DNA from: an uncultured Muribaculaceae bacterium
GTDB taxonomy: Bacteria > Bacteroidota > Bacteroidia > Bacteroidales > Muribaculaceae
Direction: 5' to 3'
DNA length: 64,000 nucleotides
NCBI GenBank assembly: GCA_934667475.1
Contig: CAKUMB010000007.1
Coordinates: 1 to 64,000, forward strand
Shown: positions 1 through 6,870 of the stretch, piece by piece
How positions within the stretch are numbered: position 1 is the first letter of the stretch
Layout of the letters: each line of letters begins with the position of its first letter
Notes under the pieces: model-generated
Seen by the model: the letters and a program-made list of their open reading frames with translations, nothing else
Told to the model about the DNA's origin: nothing
Database searches by the model: none
Program-made: the position numbers and the translations under genes

Positions 1-60
1 TCCTGTCGGTGCGGTATTGGCAAGCAGTTGGTTTATTTTTGTTCCGTATAATATACTCAT
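1..60 (-). CDS. N-terminus of a probable AbiEi-family antitoxin (runs off the window)
   Basis: An ATG at 58-60 on the minus strand opens a frame that stays open to the window edge and gives 20 residues beginning MSILYGTKINQLLANTAPTG. The KINQLL followed by a short turn resembles the first helix of the AbiEi N-terminal winged-helix domain, the antitoxin of type IV AbiE toxin-antitoxin systems, which also represses its own promoter. Only the first 20 codons are visible, so the family call is a resemblance and not a proof. Inverted repeats about 185 bases upstream could be its operator. Confidence 0.35.
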   Translation of the reverse strand, partial: MSILYGTKINQLLANTAPTG

Positions 61-362
61 AGTTTATTGCAAAGCTAAATATCTAACTGTAAAGATAGAT
101 GTTTTTATTCTTCTTTACAAGAAATGAGTTAGAAAAATCGACTTGGAACAAACTAAGAGTATAATTTGTGTGGCGAATCATGCCTTGTTGGTAAAATAAA
201 TTACGCAGAAGGTAATGGGCTTATCTGCTTAATACCAAAATTAAGGTGGTAACTTACCACTTTATATAGTGGTAGGCAAAAATTTGCTAAGCGAATACGG
301 TCTTTTCTTAATTCATGATCTTTTAGTTTCGAGCAAAAGGTCTTATTCATAAAAATGAATAA
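61..362. other. AT-rich intergenic region with overlapping inverted repeats
   Basis: This stretch of about 300 bases has no convincing gene. It lies upstream of the AbiEi-like start and downstream of the ADP-ribosylglycohydrolase gene. Positions 246-260 form GTGGTAA-C-TTACCAC and positions 255-274 form TACCACT-N6-AGTGGTA, so one central arm can pair with either neighbour. A further 12-base palindrome, GCAAAAATTTGC, follows at 276-287. These could be an operator or alternative RNA hairpins. Confidence 0.5.
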
Positions 363-1169
363 TTATCTACCATACTTAGTTTCGAACTCTTCCACTATTG
401 ATACCAATTCTTTCGGCAAATAATTTATTCCGCATTGTCGAATATCTTCTGGGATTCCAAACAATGCCTCGGCGATACCACCTGTGATACATCCAATAGT
501 GTCGGAGTCGCCGCCAATGCTGATGGCATTGCGTACCGCATCCTCAAAATCAACAGCTTCAAGGGCACAGGTAATCGCTTGCGGTACACTGCCTTGGCAT
601 GTACCGCCATCAATCACCCCATCCAATCCGTGCCATGAATAGCGAGGGCGAATTTCATCCACGGTCAATGATATGTCATAGTTGAATCTATTGCTTACAG
701 TCTGACGGATTTCAGCAATAGAAGAACCTTGGCGCGCCATGAATATACACATGGCTGTAGCTTGCGCCCCTTTAATTCCTTCTGGGTGATTATGTGTGCA
801 TTCTGCAGAAAGTTTTGCGGCTGAAAGCGTTTCTTCCAAAGTGTTGAATCCCCATCCCACAGGAGCAACTCTCATCGCACTACCATTTCCGCAACTATTA
901 TACGGCTTCATAATTCCACGGGATGCAAGATGAATCCAGCTAATGAACATAGATCCATAACTGCCCATTGGGTAGGGATAAGTTTGTGCATATTTAAGAT
1001 AATAGTCTGCAGGATTGCCTCCACGAAGCATCCATTCTGCTGTCGCCAACGTGAGAATACTGTCATCTGTAAACTCCTTTTCTTTTGAAAAGAAGGGGAA
1101 TGTTTTTGTTTTGATATTGTCAAATTCGTAGATACTACCTACAATGTCTCCTATTATTGCGCCGATTAT
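363..1169 (-). CDS. ADP-ribosylglycohydrolase family protein lacking a standard start codon
   Basis: The protein belongs to the ADP-ribosylglycohydrolase (ARH/DraG) family, which removes ADP-ribose from proteins or small molecules using two metal ions held by acidic residues. The N-terminal motif GAIIGDIVGS, the metal-binding TDDS motif and the C-terminal GGDSDTIGCITGG motif are all present. The first possible TTG start is at 1047-1049, but it would lose both the GDIVGS and TDDS motifs. The frame stays open upstream to a TAA at 1176-1178. At the position where relatives start (MIGAIIGD) the codon is ATA (1167-1169), so 1169 is the homology-based start. Either a very rare start codon is used or the gene lost its ATG. 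At about 268 codons it is otherwise full length, with no internal stop. Confidence 0.75.
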   Translation of the reverse strand: MIGAIIGDIVGSIYEFDNIKTKTFPFFSKEKEFTDDSILTLATAEWMLRGGNPADYYLKYAQTYPYPMGSYGSMFISWIHLASRGIMKPYNSCGNGSAMRVAPVGWGFNTLEETLSAAKLSAECTHNHPEGIKGAQATAMCIFMARQGSSIAEIRQTVSNRFNYDISLTVDEIRPRYSWHGLDGVIDGGTCQGSVPQAITCALEAVDFEDAVRNAISIGGDSDTIGCITGGIAEALFGIPEDIRQCGINYLPKELVSIVEEFETKYGR

Positions 1170-1219
1170 GATTTCTTATTGTTTTTAGTATATTTGGAGC
1201 TCATCAAAAAAATAAACTA

Positions 1220-1258
1220 TTAAAAAAAGTCCTGTAAATCTTTCGATTTACAGGACTT
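1220..1258 (-). terminator. Rho-independent terminator after tRNA-Ser(UGA)
   Basis: A perfect 14-bp inverted repeat (1227-1240 with 1245-1258, loop TTTC) is followed on the minus strand by a run of seven T. It begins three bases after the tRNA 3' end. Confidence 0.9.
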
Positions 1259-1260
1259 CG

Positions 1261-1345
1261 CGGAGAGAGAGGGATTCGAACCCCCGGAGGTGTGACCCTC
1301 AACGGTTTTCAAGACCGCCGCATTCGACCACTCTGCCATCTCTCC
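1261..1345 (-). tRNA. tRNA-Ser (anticodon UGA)
   Basis: The minus strand folds as a serine tRNA. The acceptor stem is GGAGAGA with TCTCTCC and discriminator G. The anticodon loop CTTGAAA gives UGA. There is a long class II variable arm and a GGTTCGAATCC T-arm. The 3' CCA is not encoded. A consensus promoter lies about 30 bases upstream and a strong terminator directly downstream, so it is a single-gene transcript. Confidence 0.95.
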
Positions 1346-1374
1346 GAAATCAAACCGATTTCGTTTGACGGGTG

Positions 1375-1406
1375 CAAAGATAGGGGTTTATTTTCATATC
1401 TGCAAT
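1375..1406 (-). promoter_or_regulatory. Bacteroidetes-type promoter for tRNA-Ser(UGA)
   Basis: On the minus strand a TATCTTTG (-7, 1375-1382) lies 20 bases from an ATTG (-33, 1403-1406). This matches the Bacteroidetes TAnnTTTG consensus and leaves room for a start point just before the tRNA. Confidence 0.7.
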
Positions 1407-1451
1407 ATTTTAGGGGCAAACTTGGTGGCGTTTGCCGAAAAGTGTGAAAAA

Positions 1452-1558
1452 AGTGCGCTCGATTTGCACTATAGTTGAATAATATAGGCTGCATCTCGGC
1501 TCTGTGAGCGGAAACGAGCGGGCTCGTTTCGCCCCCAGTGCGCTCGATTTGCACTATA
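1452..1558. repeat. Two 22-bp direct repeats upstream of the homocysteine methyltransferase-like gene
   Basis: The same 22 bases, starting AGTGCGCTCGATTTGCACTA, occur at 1452-1473 and again at 1537-1558, 85 bases apart. The second copy runs straight into a TATATTTG box (1555-1562) five bases before the ATG at 1567. The repeats could be a tandem operator or a promoter duplication. Confidence 0.8.
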
Positions 1559-1566
1559 TTTGCACT

Positions 1567-2706
1567 ATGAACGAGAATTCACACGACGTTGGGCCGCTGA
1601 TGCGGCTGGTGAAGGAGCGCATAGTGGTGCTTGACGGCGCCATGGGCTCTCTGGTGCGCGATGGCGGGCTGACTGCCGCTGATGCCCACCGGGCTTATAT
1701 TGAGGCGGGGGCCGACATCATAACTTCCAACAGCATAATGGCCAACCGCCTGCTATGCGGTGATGCGGTGACGCGGCTTGCCAGCAATGCCATTGGCGCG
1801 GCTGTGGAGGCCGCCCGCGCCTGCCCGCGGCGGGTGTGGGTGGCCGGCGGCATGGGGCCGGCCGGTGTGCGGCGCCACGGCATTGGTGAGGTGGCCGATG
1901 CCTATCTCGAACAGGCGGCGCTGCTGGTGCAGGGCGGGGCCGACTTCATTTTGGCCGAAACAATGGTGGACATCGACTCGGCCATGGCGGCAGTCGACGC
2001 TGTGCAGCAGCTCGATGCCGATGTCCGGGTGGCTGTGTCGTTTAGTCTGCGGGCCGACAGCCGCCTTCACGATGGCACGCCGCTCGACACGGCTGTGCGC
2101 ATGGCCGCCCACCGCGGGGCCATGGCTGTGGGCATCAACTGCTGCGACACAGGCACTCCGCTGCTGCGTGCCGCCATGATTGCCTCTGGAGCCACAGGTC
2201 TGCCGCTGATGGTGTATCCGTCGCTTAGCCAGTGCGGTGGCCATAGCCTTGCCGAGGCTATGGCTCCGCTGGCACGACAGGGACTGCTGAACGTGGCTGG
2301 CGGCTGCTGTGGCACAACTCCGGCCGATGTGGCTGCGCTGCGGGCCGTGTGCGCCAAGGCTCAACCGCGCCGGGTGGTAGTCAAAACCCTGGCGCAGCGG
2401 CGTGCCGAAATCGATTGGGGCAAATTCTTTGAACTGATGGGGCTTGGCGGCTATGGCTCGATTGCAGCAGTGCAGGGGTGCGACTGCCGCCGTGCGGTGT
2501 GGCTGGCAAGGCAGGCCAACGCTGGCGGTGGGGCAGAGGCAATGCAGGCCTACAAGTGCGCCCAGCGCGTGCTCGACAGCCTAGAGCGGCTCGGGTCGCG
2601 GGCCTGCCGCCACCGTCTCGACGACATGGCCATGCACGCCGCTTCGGCCAATGAGGCGAAAATGCTCGGCTGTCTGGCCGCAGTGTTGTGGCCTGATGGC
2701 CGATAG
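1567..2706 (+). CDS. Homocysteine S-methyltransferase family protein with C-terminal extension
   Basis: This enzyme class transfers a methyl group to homocysteine to make methionine, using a Cys-bound zinc in a TIM barrel. The start GAMGS (about residues 23-27), the ETMxD motif, a Cys pair in GINCCDTG and the GGCCGTT zinc motif are all visible. It resembles the N-terminal module of cobalamin-dependent MetH or the stand-alone MmuM/BhmT-type enzymes. The ATG at 1567 is preferred to an upstream GTG because the family begins just before the VLDGAMGS strand. It is 379 residues long. The barrel ends near residue 295, leaving a tail of about 85 residues rich in Ala and Arg that I do not recognise. 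No cobalamin or SAM-activation domain follows. The methyl donor cannot be told from sequence. Confidence 0.8.
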   Translation: MNENSHDVGPLMRLVKERIVVLDGAMGSLVRDGGLTAADAHRAYIEAGADIITSNSIMANRLLCGDAVTRLASNAIGAAVEAARACPRRVWVAGGMGPAGVRRHGIGEVADAYLEQAALLVQGGADFILAETMVDIDSAMAAVDAVQQLDADVRVAVSFSLRADSRLHDGTPLDTAVRMAAHRGAMAVGINCCDTGTPLLRAAMIASGATGLPLMVYPSLSQCGGHSLAEAMAPLARQGLLNVAGGCCGTTPADVAALRAVCAKAQPRRVVVKTLAQRRAEIDWGKFFELMGLGGYGSIAAVQGCDCRRAVWLARQANAGGGAEAMQAYKCAQRVLDSLERLGSRACRHRLDDMAMHAASANEAKMLGCLAAVLWPDGR

Positions 2707-2938
2707 CGCTGAAAAAGTGATTGCATTTATATCGCAAGCCGCGGAACTGTGTGAATTGGGGCATTGCAACTGCCGCAGGTTGAAAAACACTTGCTAATCA
2801 GGTGGTTGGCTGCGAATTGCGGCTGGCGTGGCATGCCACGTCTATGCTGCTTGCAGCGTTCTCCACAGGTCAACTGGCCAGAATTGCTGCTTTTCAGCGC
2901 TTTCCGGCATGCCGCGTGTCTGTTGAATTGGCTGTTGG

Positions 2939-4945
2939 TTAAACGGCTTGTTTGCTCGCGGAAATCTGCTCTTCTGTGGCTATTTCGGTGTCGATTTTCT
3001 CGAATTCTGAGTTGAGGCTCTTATATTCGGGCACGAACTCCTTCATGGCGTGCACCATGTCGTGCACGCGGCCCTGCTCGGCATAACGGATGATGCCGTC
3101 GATGCTGCGGCACACGGCGTCGAAGTCGTCGTAGGTGCGCACCTGTGCAATCATAATCTTGTTGTTGCGCGTGGCCTGAGTCTTCTCCTTGTCGTTGAGC
3201 AGCTCCTCATACAGCTTTTCGCCCGGGCGCAGGCCCACCTCCTTTATTTGGATGTCGATGCCCGGTCGCAGACCCGCAAGCGAAATCATGCGCTTGGCCA
3301 GGTCGTAGATGCGCACCGGCTGTCCCATGTCGAAGATGTAGATTTCGCCGCCGTGGCCCATGCAGCCGGCCTCAATCACCAGCGAGCAGGCCTCTGGAAT
3401 GGTCATGAAGTAGCGTATGATGTCGCGGTGGGTGACTGTGATGGGGCCTCCCGCCTCAATCTGGCGGCGGAACAGCGGAATCACCGATCCGTTGCTGCCA
3501 AGCACATTGCCAAAGCGTGTGGTGATGAACTGTGTGGAGTGGCCGCGGCCAAGGGTGGCGGAGCACAGCGACTGCACGTAGATTTCGGCCAGGCGCTTGG
3601 TGCAGCCCATCACGTTCGACGGGTTCACGGCCTTGTCGGTCGACACCATCACAAACTTGCACACGCCGTATTTCAGCGCCAGGTCGGCCATGTTGCGCGT
3701 GCCCATCACGTTCACCAGCACGGCCTCGGTGGGGTTGAGCTCCATCATGGGCACGTGTTTGTAGGCTGCGGCGTGGAACACATATTTGGGCCTGTAGGCC
3801 TTAAAGGCGCGCTCCATGCGGTCGCGGTTGGTGACATCGCCCATGTATAGCACCACATCGGCCTCGGGAAACTTTTCGCGCAGCTCGAGCGCAATGTCGT
3901 GCATCGGGGTTTCGGCCTGGTCGACCAGCACTATGCGCTTGGCCTTGTAGGCCGACAGTTGGCGCACGATTTCGCTGCCAATCGAGCCGCATGAGCCACT
4001 CACCATCACGCACTCGCCATTGATGCTTTCGCGCACCAGCGTGTTGTTGAGCACAATGGGCTTGCGCCCCAGCAGGTCCTCAATCTGAATGGGCTTGATG
4101 CGGTTGCTGATGCCGGTGTCGGCGCCCTGGTCGTTGGTGTCGATTTCCTCAACGCGGTTCACTGCCAGCATGGCTATGTGGTGCTGCAGCAGGTAGTCGG
4201 CCACACCGTCGCGGCTCACCCAGTCGTTGAGCGACGAGTCGAACACCAGTGCATACACGGCGTGCTCCACAAACACGTTGGCCAGCGTGTCGGGTGAGTA
4301 GTCATACACGGCAAACCCGTTGATGGCCGAGAGGCTCTTGCCCGCCGGGTCGGTGGCAATGAGCCCCACGGGGTCGTACTTGCCGTTGATTTCATTCTTT
4401 AGCGCGTTGGCCAGAATTATGGAGTCGAGCGAGGTGCCGAGCACCAGCACACGCCGGCGGCTCACACCACGCTGCGTGATTTGGGCGTAGAAGTGCTTTA
4501 TGAGCAGGCGCACAATCATCAGCGCCGTAAACGAGGTGGCACCGATGAACACCACGCTGCGGTAGGGCATCAGTTTCACGCCCGTGTGGGCTGCCACGGC
4601 CCAGTCGACCAGCAGCACCGCCACGGTGCTCACCAGCTCCACCATGAGCACGCGGTAGAGGTCTTCAACCACCGACAGGCGTATGATGCAGGCATAGCTC
4701 TTGAAGTAGTATGACACGCACACAAACACGGCGCCCACCAACCCCAGGTTGGCCAGCACCATGCGCGCGGGCGGCACACCGCTGCCACCGTATATGCTGA
4801 GCAGCGATATCACGAGGGTGCAGGCCAGCACCACCGCCACGTCGGATAGCAGTATCAGCCACCGGGGCATGGTGCTGTTGCAGAATGCGCGCACCAGGCG
4901 GTGGCGTTTTATTCGTTCAAACAATTGTTCTACCAAGTCATTCAT
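2939..4945 (-). CDS. Membrane-bound nucleoside-diphosphate-sugar 4,6-dehydratase/epimerase (CapD/WbpM/PglF type)
   Basis: A 668-residue protein with four predicted membrane helices in residues 27-150, a CoA-binding-like Rossmann domain from about 165, and an extended SDR domain from about 312. The nucleotide-binding loop is GSCGSIGSE (317-325). The catalytic centre is S435-T-D-K with M446-xxx-K450, where Met replaces the usual SDR Tyr; this is typical of the CapD/WbpM/FlaA1 group. These enzymes usually make UDP-4-keto-6-deoxy-GlcNAc for surface glycans. It stands alone and converges on the methyltransferase-like gene, about 30 kb from the glycan locus where its product would be used. A consensus promoter sits about 120 bases upstream. 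Confidence 0.9.
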   Translation of the reverse strand: MNDLVEQLFERIKRHRLVRAFCNSTMPRWLILLSDVAVVLACTLVISLLSIYGGSGVPPARMVLANLGLVGAVFVCVSYYFKSYACIIRLSVVEDLYRVLMVELVSTVAVLLVDWAVAAHTGVKLMPYRSVVFIGATSFTALMIVRLLIKHFYAQITQRGVSRRRVLVLGTSLDSIILANALKNEINGKYDPVGLIATDPAGKSLSAINGFAVYDYSPDTLANVFVEHAVYALVFDSSLNDWVSRDGVADYLLQHHIAMLAVNRVEEIDTNDQGADTGISNRIKPIQIEDLLGRKPIVLNNTLVRESINGECVMVSGSCGSIGSEIVRQLSAYKAKRIVLVDQAETPMHDIALELREKFPEADVVLYMGDVTNRDRMERAFKAYRPKYVFHAAAYKHVPMMELNPTEAVLVNVMGTRNMADLALKYGVCKFVMVSTDKAVNPSNVMGCTKRLAEIYVQSLCSATLGRGHSTQFITTRFGNVLGSNGSVIPLFRRQIEAGGPITVTHRDIIRYFMTIPEACSLVIEAGCMGHGGEIYIFDMGQPVRIYDLAKRMISLAGLRPGIDIQIKEVGLRPGEKLYEELLNDKEKTQATRNNKIMIAQVRTYDDFDAVCRSIDGIIRYAEQGRVHDMVHAMKEFVPEYKSLNSEFEKIDTEIATEEQISASKQAV

Positions 4946-5065
4946 ACTTTTTTTTGTCGTTTGAGGCGTCTTGTGGCATAGCGTGGGTGAATTTAGTAGC
5001 CGGAAAAAGGGATTGCTTGCCGCGCCACTTGCCTCATGCCGCCAGTTTTATGGCGGCAACAATTG

Positions 5066-5097
5066 CAAAGTTAGTGAAAACCTCTTTTAGCGTCAAT
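5066..5097 (-). promoter_or_regulatory. Promoter of the CapD-like dehydratase gene
   Basis: The minus strand carries TAACTTTG (5066-5073) preceded, after 20 bases, by ATTG (5094-5097). This fits the Bacteroidetes -7/-33 pattern and gives a leader of about 115 bases. Confidence 0.6.
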
Positions 5098-5171
5098 AGC
5101 CAAAGCTGAGAATGGCAAAAATTTTTACAAAACTATTACTCTTAGCGTCTTGGCGCCCTCTTCTGCCCAAC

Positions 5172-5216
5172 AAAAAAAGCAGGGTCCCGACCCGCCGAAG
5201 CGGCCCGAGGCCCTGC
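5172..5216 (-). terminator. Rho-independent terminator of the calycin-like surface protein gene
   Basis: A GC-rich hairpin (arms GCAGGG and CCCTGC with an extended CGGGCCGC-TTCG inner stem, 5179-5216) is followed on the minus strand by seven T. It lies 34 bases after the stop of the gene ending at 5250. Confidence 0.8.
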
Positions 5217-5249
5217 CTGAGTGCAGTAGCAGCTTTTGGGGCGGCTGCA

Positions 5250-6770
5250 CTATTTTAGCTCTTTGGTGACCTTGCGGCTGCCGTCGCTGTAGATGCGTTC
5301 CACAATGTTGAATCCGTGGAATGGGGTGCTGCTCACATGGCCTTGCAGGTTGGTGTAGCGCACACTCACTGCTTTTGCTGAGGTTGTGCCTGCCACGTCT
5401 TCCACACCGGTTATGACATCGTTGCTGAATTTCACCGAGAAGTGGTAGCCCACAGGTGCATCAAAGCGCCCGTTGGTGGCATCGGTGCTTTTGCCGGGCT
5501 TGTAGCTCAGGTCGCTGTCAGAAGTTGCAATAAAGCGGTGAGCCTTGTCGGGAATGGCAAAATAATACCACGTGTTGCCGATTTTTATGAAGCTGCTGTT
5601 GAGCTTGTTGATGTTGTTGTTCAGATAAGTGTAGGTGCTCTGGCCGTTATTAAAATTGCTTTGGTTTGTAACGCGGGCATAGTAATACACCACATAGTCA
5701 ATGGTGAAGTTGTCGCCGTCGGCCACACGGTGCGGGAACACATCCTTGAAGTGCACGCCCCTTGTGGCTGTACCGCCGGTGATGCTCGTGGTGCCGTATG
5801 CCGCCTGATGGGTTCCGGTCACAAGTCCGCTTTCAATCCAGTTTGAGTAGATGTCCTCATTTTCGGTGAAATAGCCATAGGGGTCATTTCTCACAATCAG
5901 TATGTTGTGTTCGTTTGAGAAACTGCTCATCTTTTTCGTGAAGTCGGTGGTGGTGATAATCGATGCTTCAACTCCCACGCCATACCAAGGCTCGTTGCTG
6001 CTCCAAGAGGCCAGGTTGCTCTCGTATGGCTTAATGGCTTGCTTGTTTTCGCTCAGGCCATAGAACACCTTCGACTTTGAGGTCTGCGGGTTGAGCACGT
6101 ATGGGGTGTTGCCAGAGTACGTTATTGCACTTTCAGGATATTCGCTTGCATCGAATGTCTTTTGGTAAATGACGCCGTCCTTGGTGTCGTCGGTGTAGCT
6201 GTCGTCCATTGCGATGTCGCACTCCACAAGGTCGTCGTCCTCGCTCTCGTCATTCAACACAATCTTTACATTTTCCCAAGTGTAGTCTCCGAAATACACT
6301 TTGCCGTTAGATAGCTTGTATATGCAACCCAAATATTGACCGCTCGCCAGGTTGAAGGTGATGGTGTTGCCGTCAGTTGCCAATGTGGCGGTGAGCTGCT
6401 TGGCATACTGACTGCTGTTACGGCACACAAGAAACAGCGAGCCAACGACAGAACCGTTTGAAATTTGGCCAAATTGTGATGAAGCATTGGGGAATGTGAA
6501 TGTCCTGGATGCTTTGTCGTATGTGCCTTTCAGTGCAATGTTGCCAAATGTATATGTGTCACCATCGGATACGCCAGAGTCGGAGTTGAACATGTTCATG
6601 ATGCTCACGTTGCACACGTTGCTTTCGTTGTACTCACCAAAGGTGATGCTGATTTTGTCGCTTGAGCCGTTGTCGTAGGTCAGTGTGCCAATGCGTGTGT
6701 TGGCTGTCGCTGCCAAGGAGCATAGCAGGCATGCGGCCACTAAGCTCAGCAGGTTGTAGAGATGTTTCAT
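5250..6770 (-). CDS. Exported calycin-like domain protein with Bacteroidales C-terminal tail
   Basis: A 506-residue protein with a clear signal peptide (residues 1 to about 23, cut near TANTRIG). Residues about 25-165 look like the calycin-like beta-barrel found in many Bacteroidales surface proteins: alternating strands with repeated TYTFGNIALKG-like blocks. The middle (about 195-450) is Ser/Thr/Asn/Tyr-rich and not recognised. The C-terminus has SVRYTNLQGH and then YSDGSRKVTKELK, a tail shared in style with the proteins at 6871-8460 and 11067-12611, which probably serves sorting or attachment. It has its own terminator, and another terminator separates it from the gene upstream. The substrate or ligand is unknown. 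Confidence 0.7.
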   Translation of the reverse strand: MKHLYNLLSLVAACLLCSLAATANTRIGTLTYDNGSSDKISITFGEYNESNVCNVSIMNMFNSDSGVSDGDTYTFGNIALKGTYDKASRTFTFPNASSQFGQISNGSVVGSLFLVCRNSSQYAKQLTATLATDGNTITFNLASGQYLGCIYKLSNGKVYFGDYTWENVKIVLNDESEDDDLVECDIAMDDSYTDDTKDGVIYQKTFDASEYPESAITYSGNTPYVLNPQTSKSKVFYGLSENKQAIKPYESNLASWSSNEPWYGVGVEASIITTTDFTKKMSSFSNEHNILIVRNDPYGYFTENEDIYSNWIESGLVTGTHQAAYGTTSITGGTATRGVHFKDVFPHRVADGDNFTIDYVVYYYARVTNQSNFNNGQSTYTYLNNNINKLNSSFIKIGNTWYYFAIPDKAHRFIATSDSDLSYKPGKSTDATNGRFDAPVGYHFSVKFSNDVITGVEDVAGTTSAKAVSVRYTNLQGHVSSTPFHGFNIVERIYSDGSRKVTKELK

Positions 6771-6793
6771 AAAAAATGCTATTAAAAATAATA

Positions 6794-6838
6794 TAAAAAA
6801 GCGGCAGCTATGGCTTTTGTGTGTGCCATGGCTGCCGC
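6794..6838 (-). terminator. Rho-independent terminator after the gene at 6871-8460
   Basis: Fourteen-base arms GCGGCAGCTATGGC (6801-6814) and GCCATGGCTGCCGC (6825-6838), with one mismatch, are followed on the minus strand by six T. Confidence 0.85.
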
Positions 6839-6870
6839 ATGTTAGATTTCGTGTTTGCTTGGCCGATGCC

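Noticed and set aside
2696..2797. A 33-codon Cys-rich frame overlapping the end of the methyltransferase-like gene
   Set aside because: It starts by an 11-base overlap and has a Cys-x6-Cys-like tail, but there is no domain, no repeat of the pattern and no comparative support.
2827..2840. Perfect 14-base palindrome CGTGGCATGCCACG
   Set aside because: It could be part of a terminator between convergent genes, but no T run follows on either strand.
2764..3015. 83-codon frame between the methyltransferase-like and CapD-like genes
   Set aside because: It runs into the antisense of capD and has no recognisable feature.
3050..3850. Plus-strand frame within the CapD-like gene
   Set aside because: Same shadow effect; the minus strand encodes all CapD motifs.
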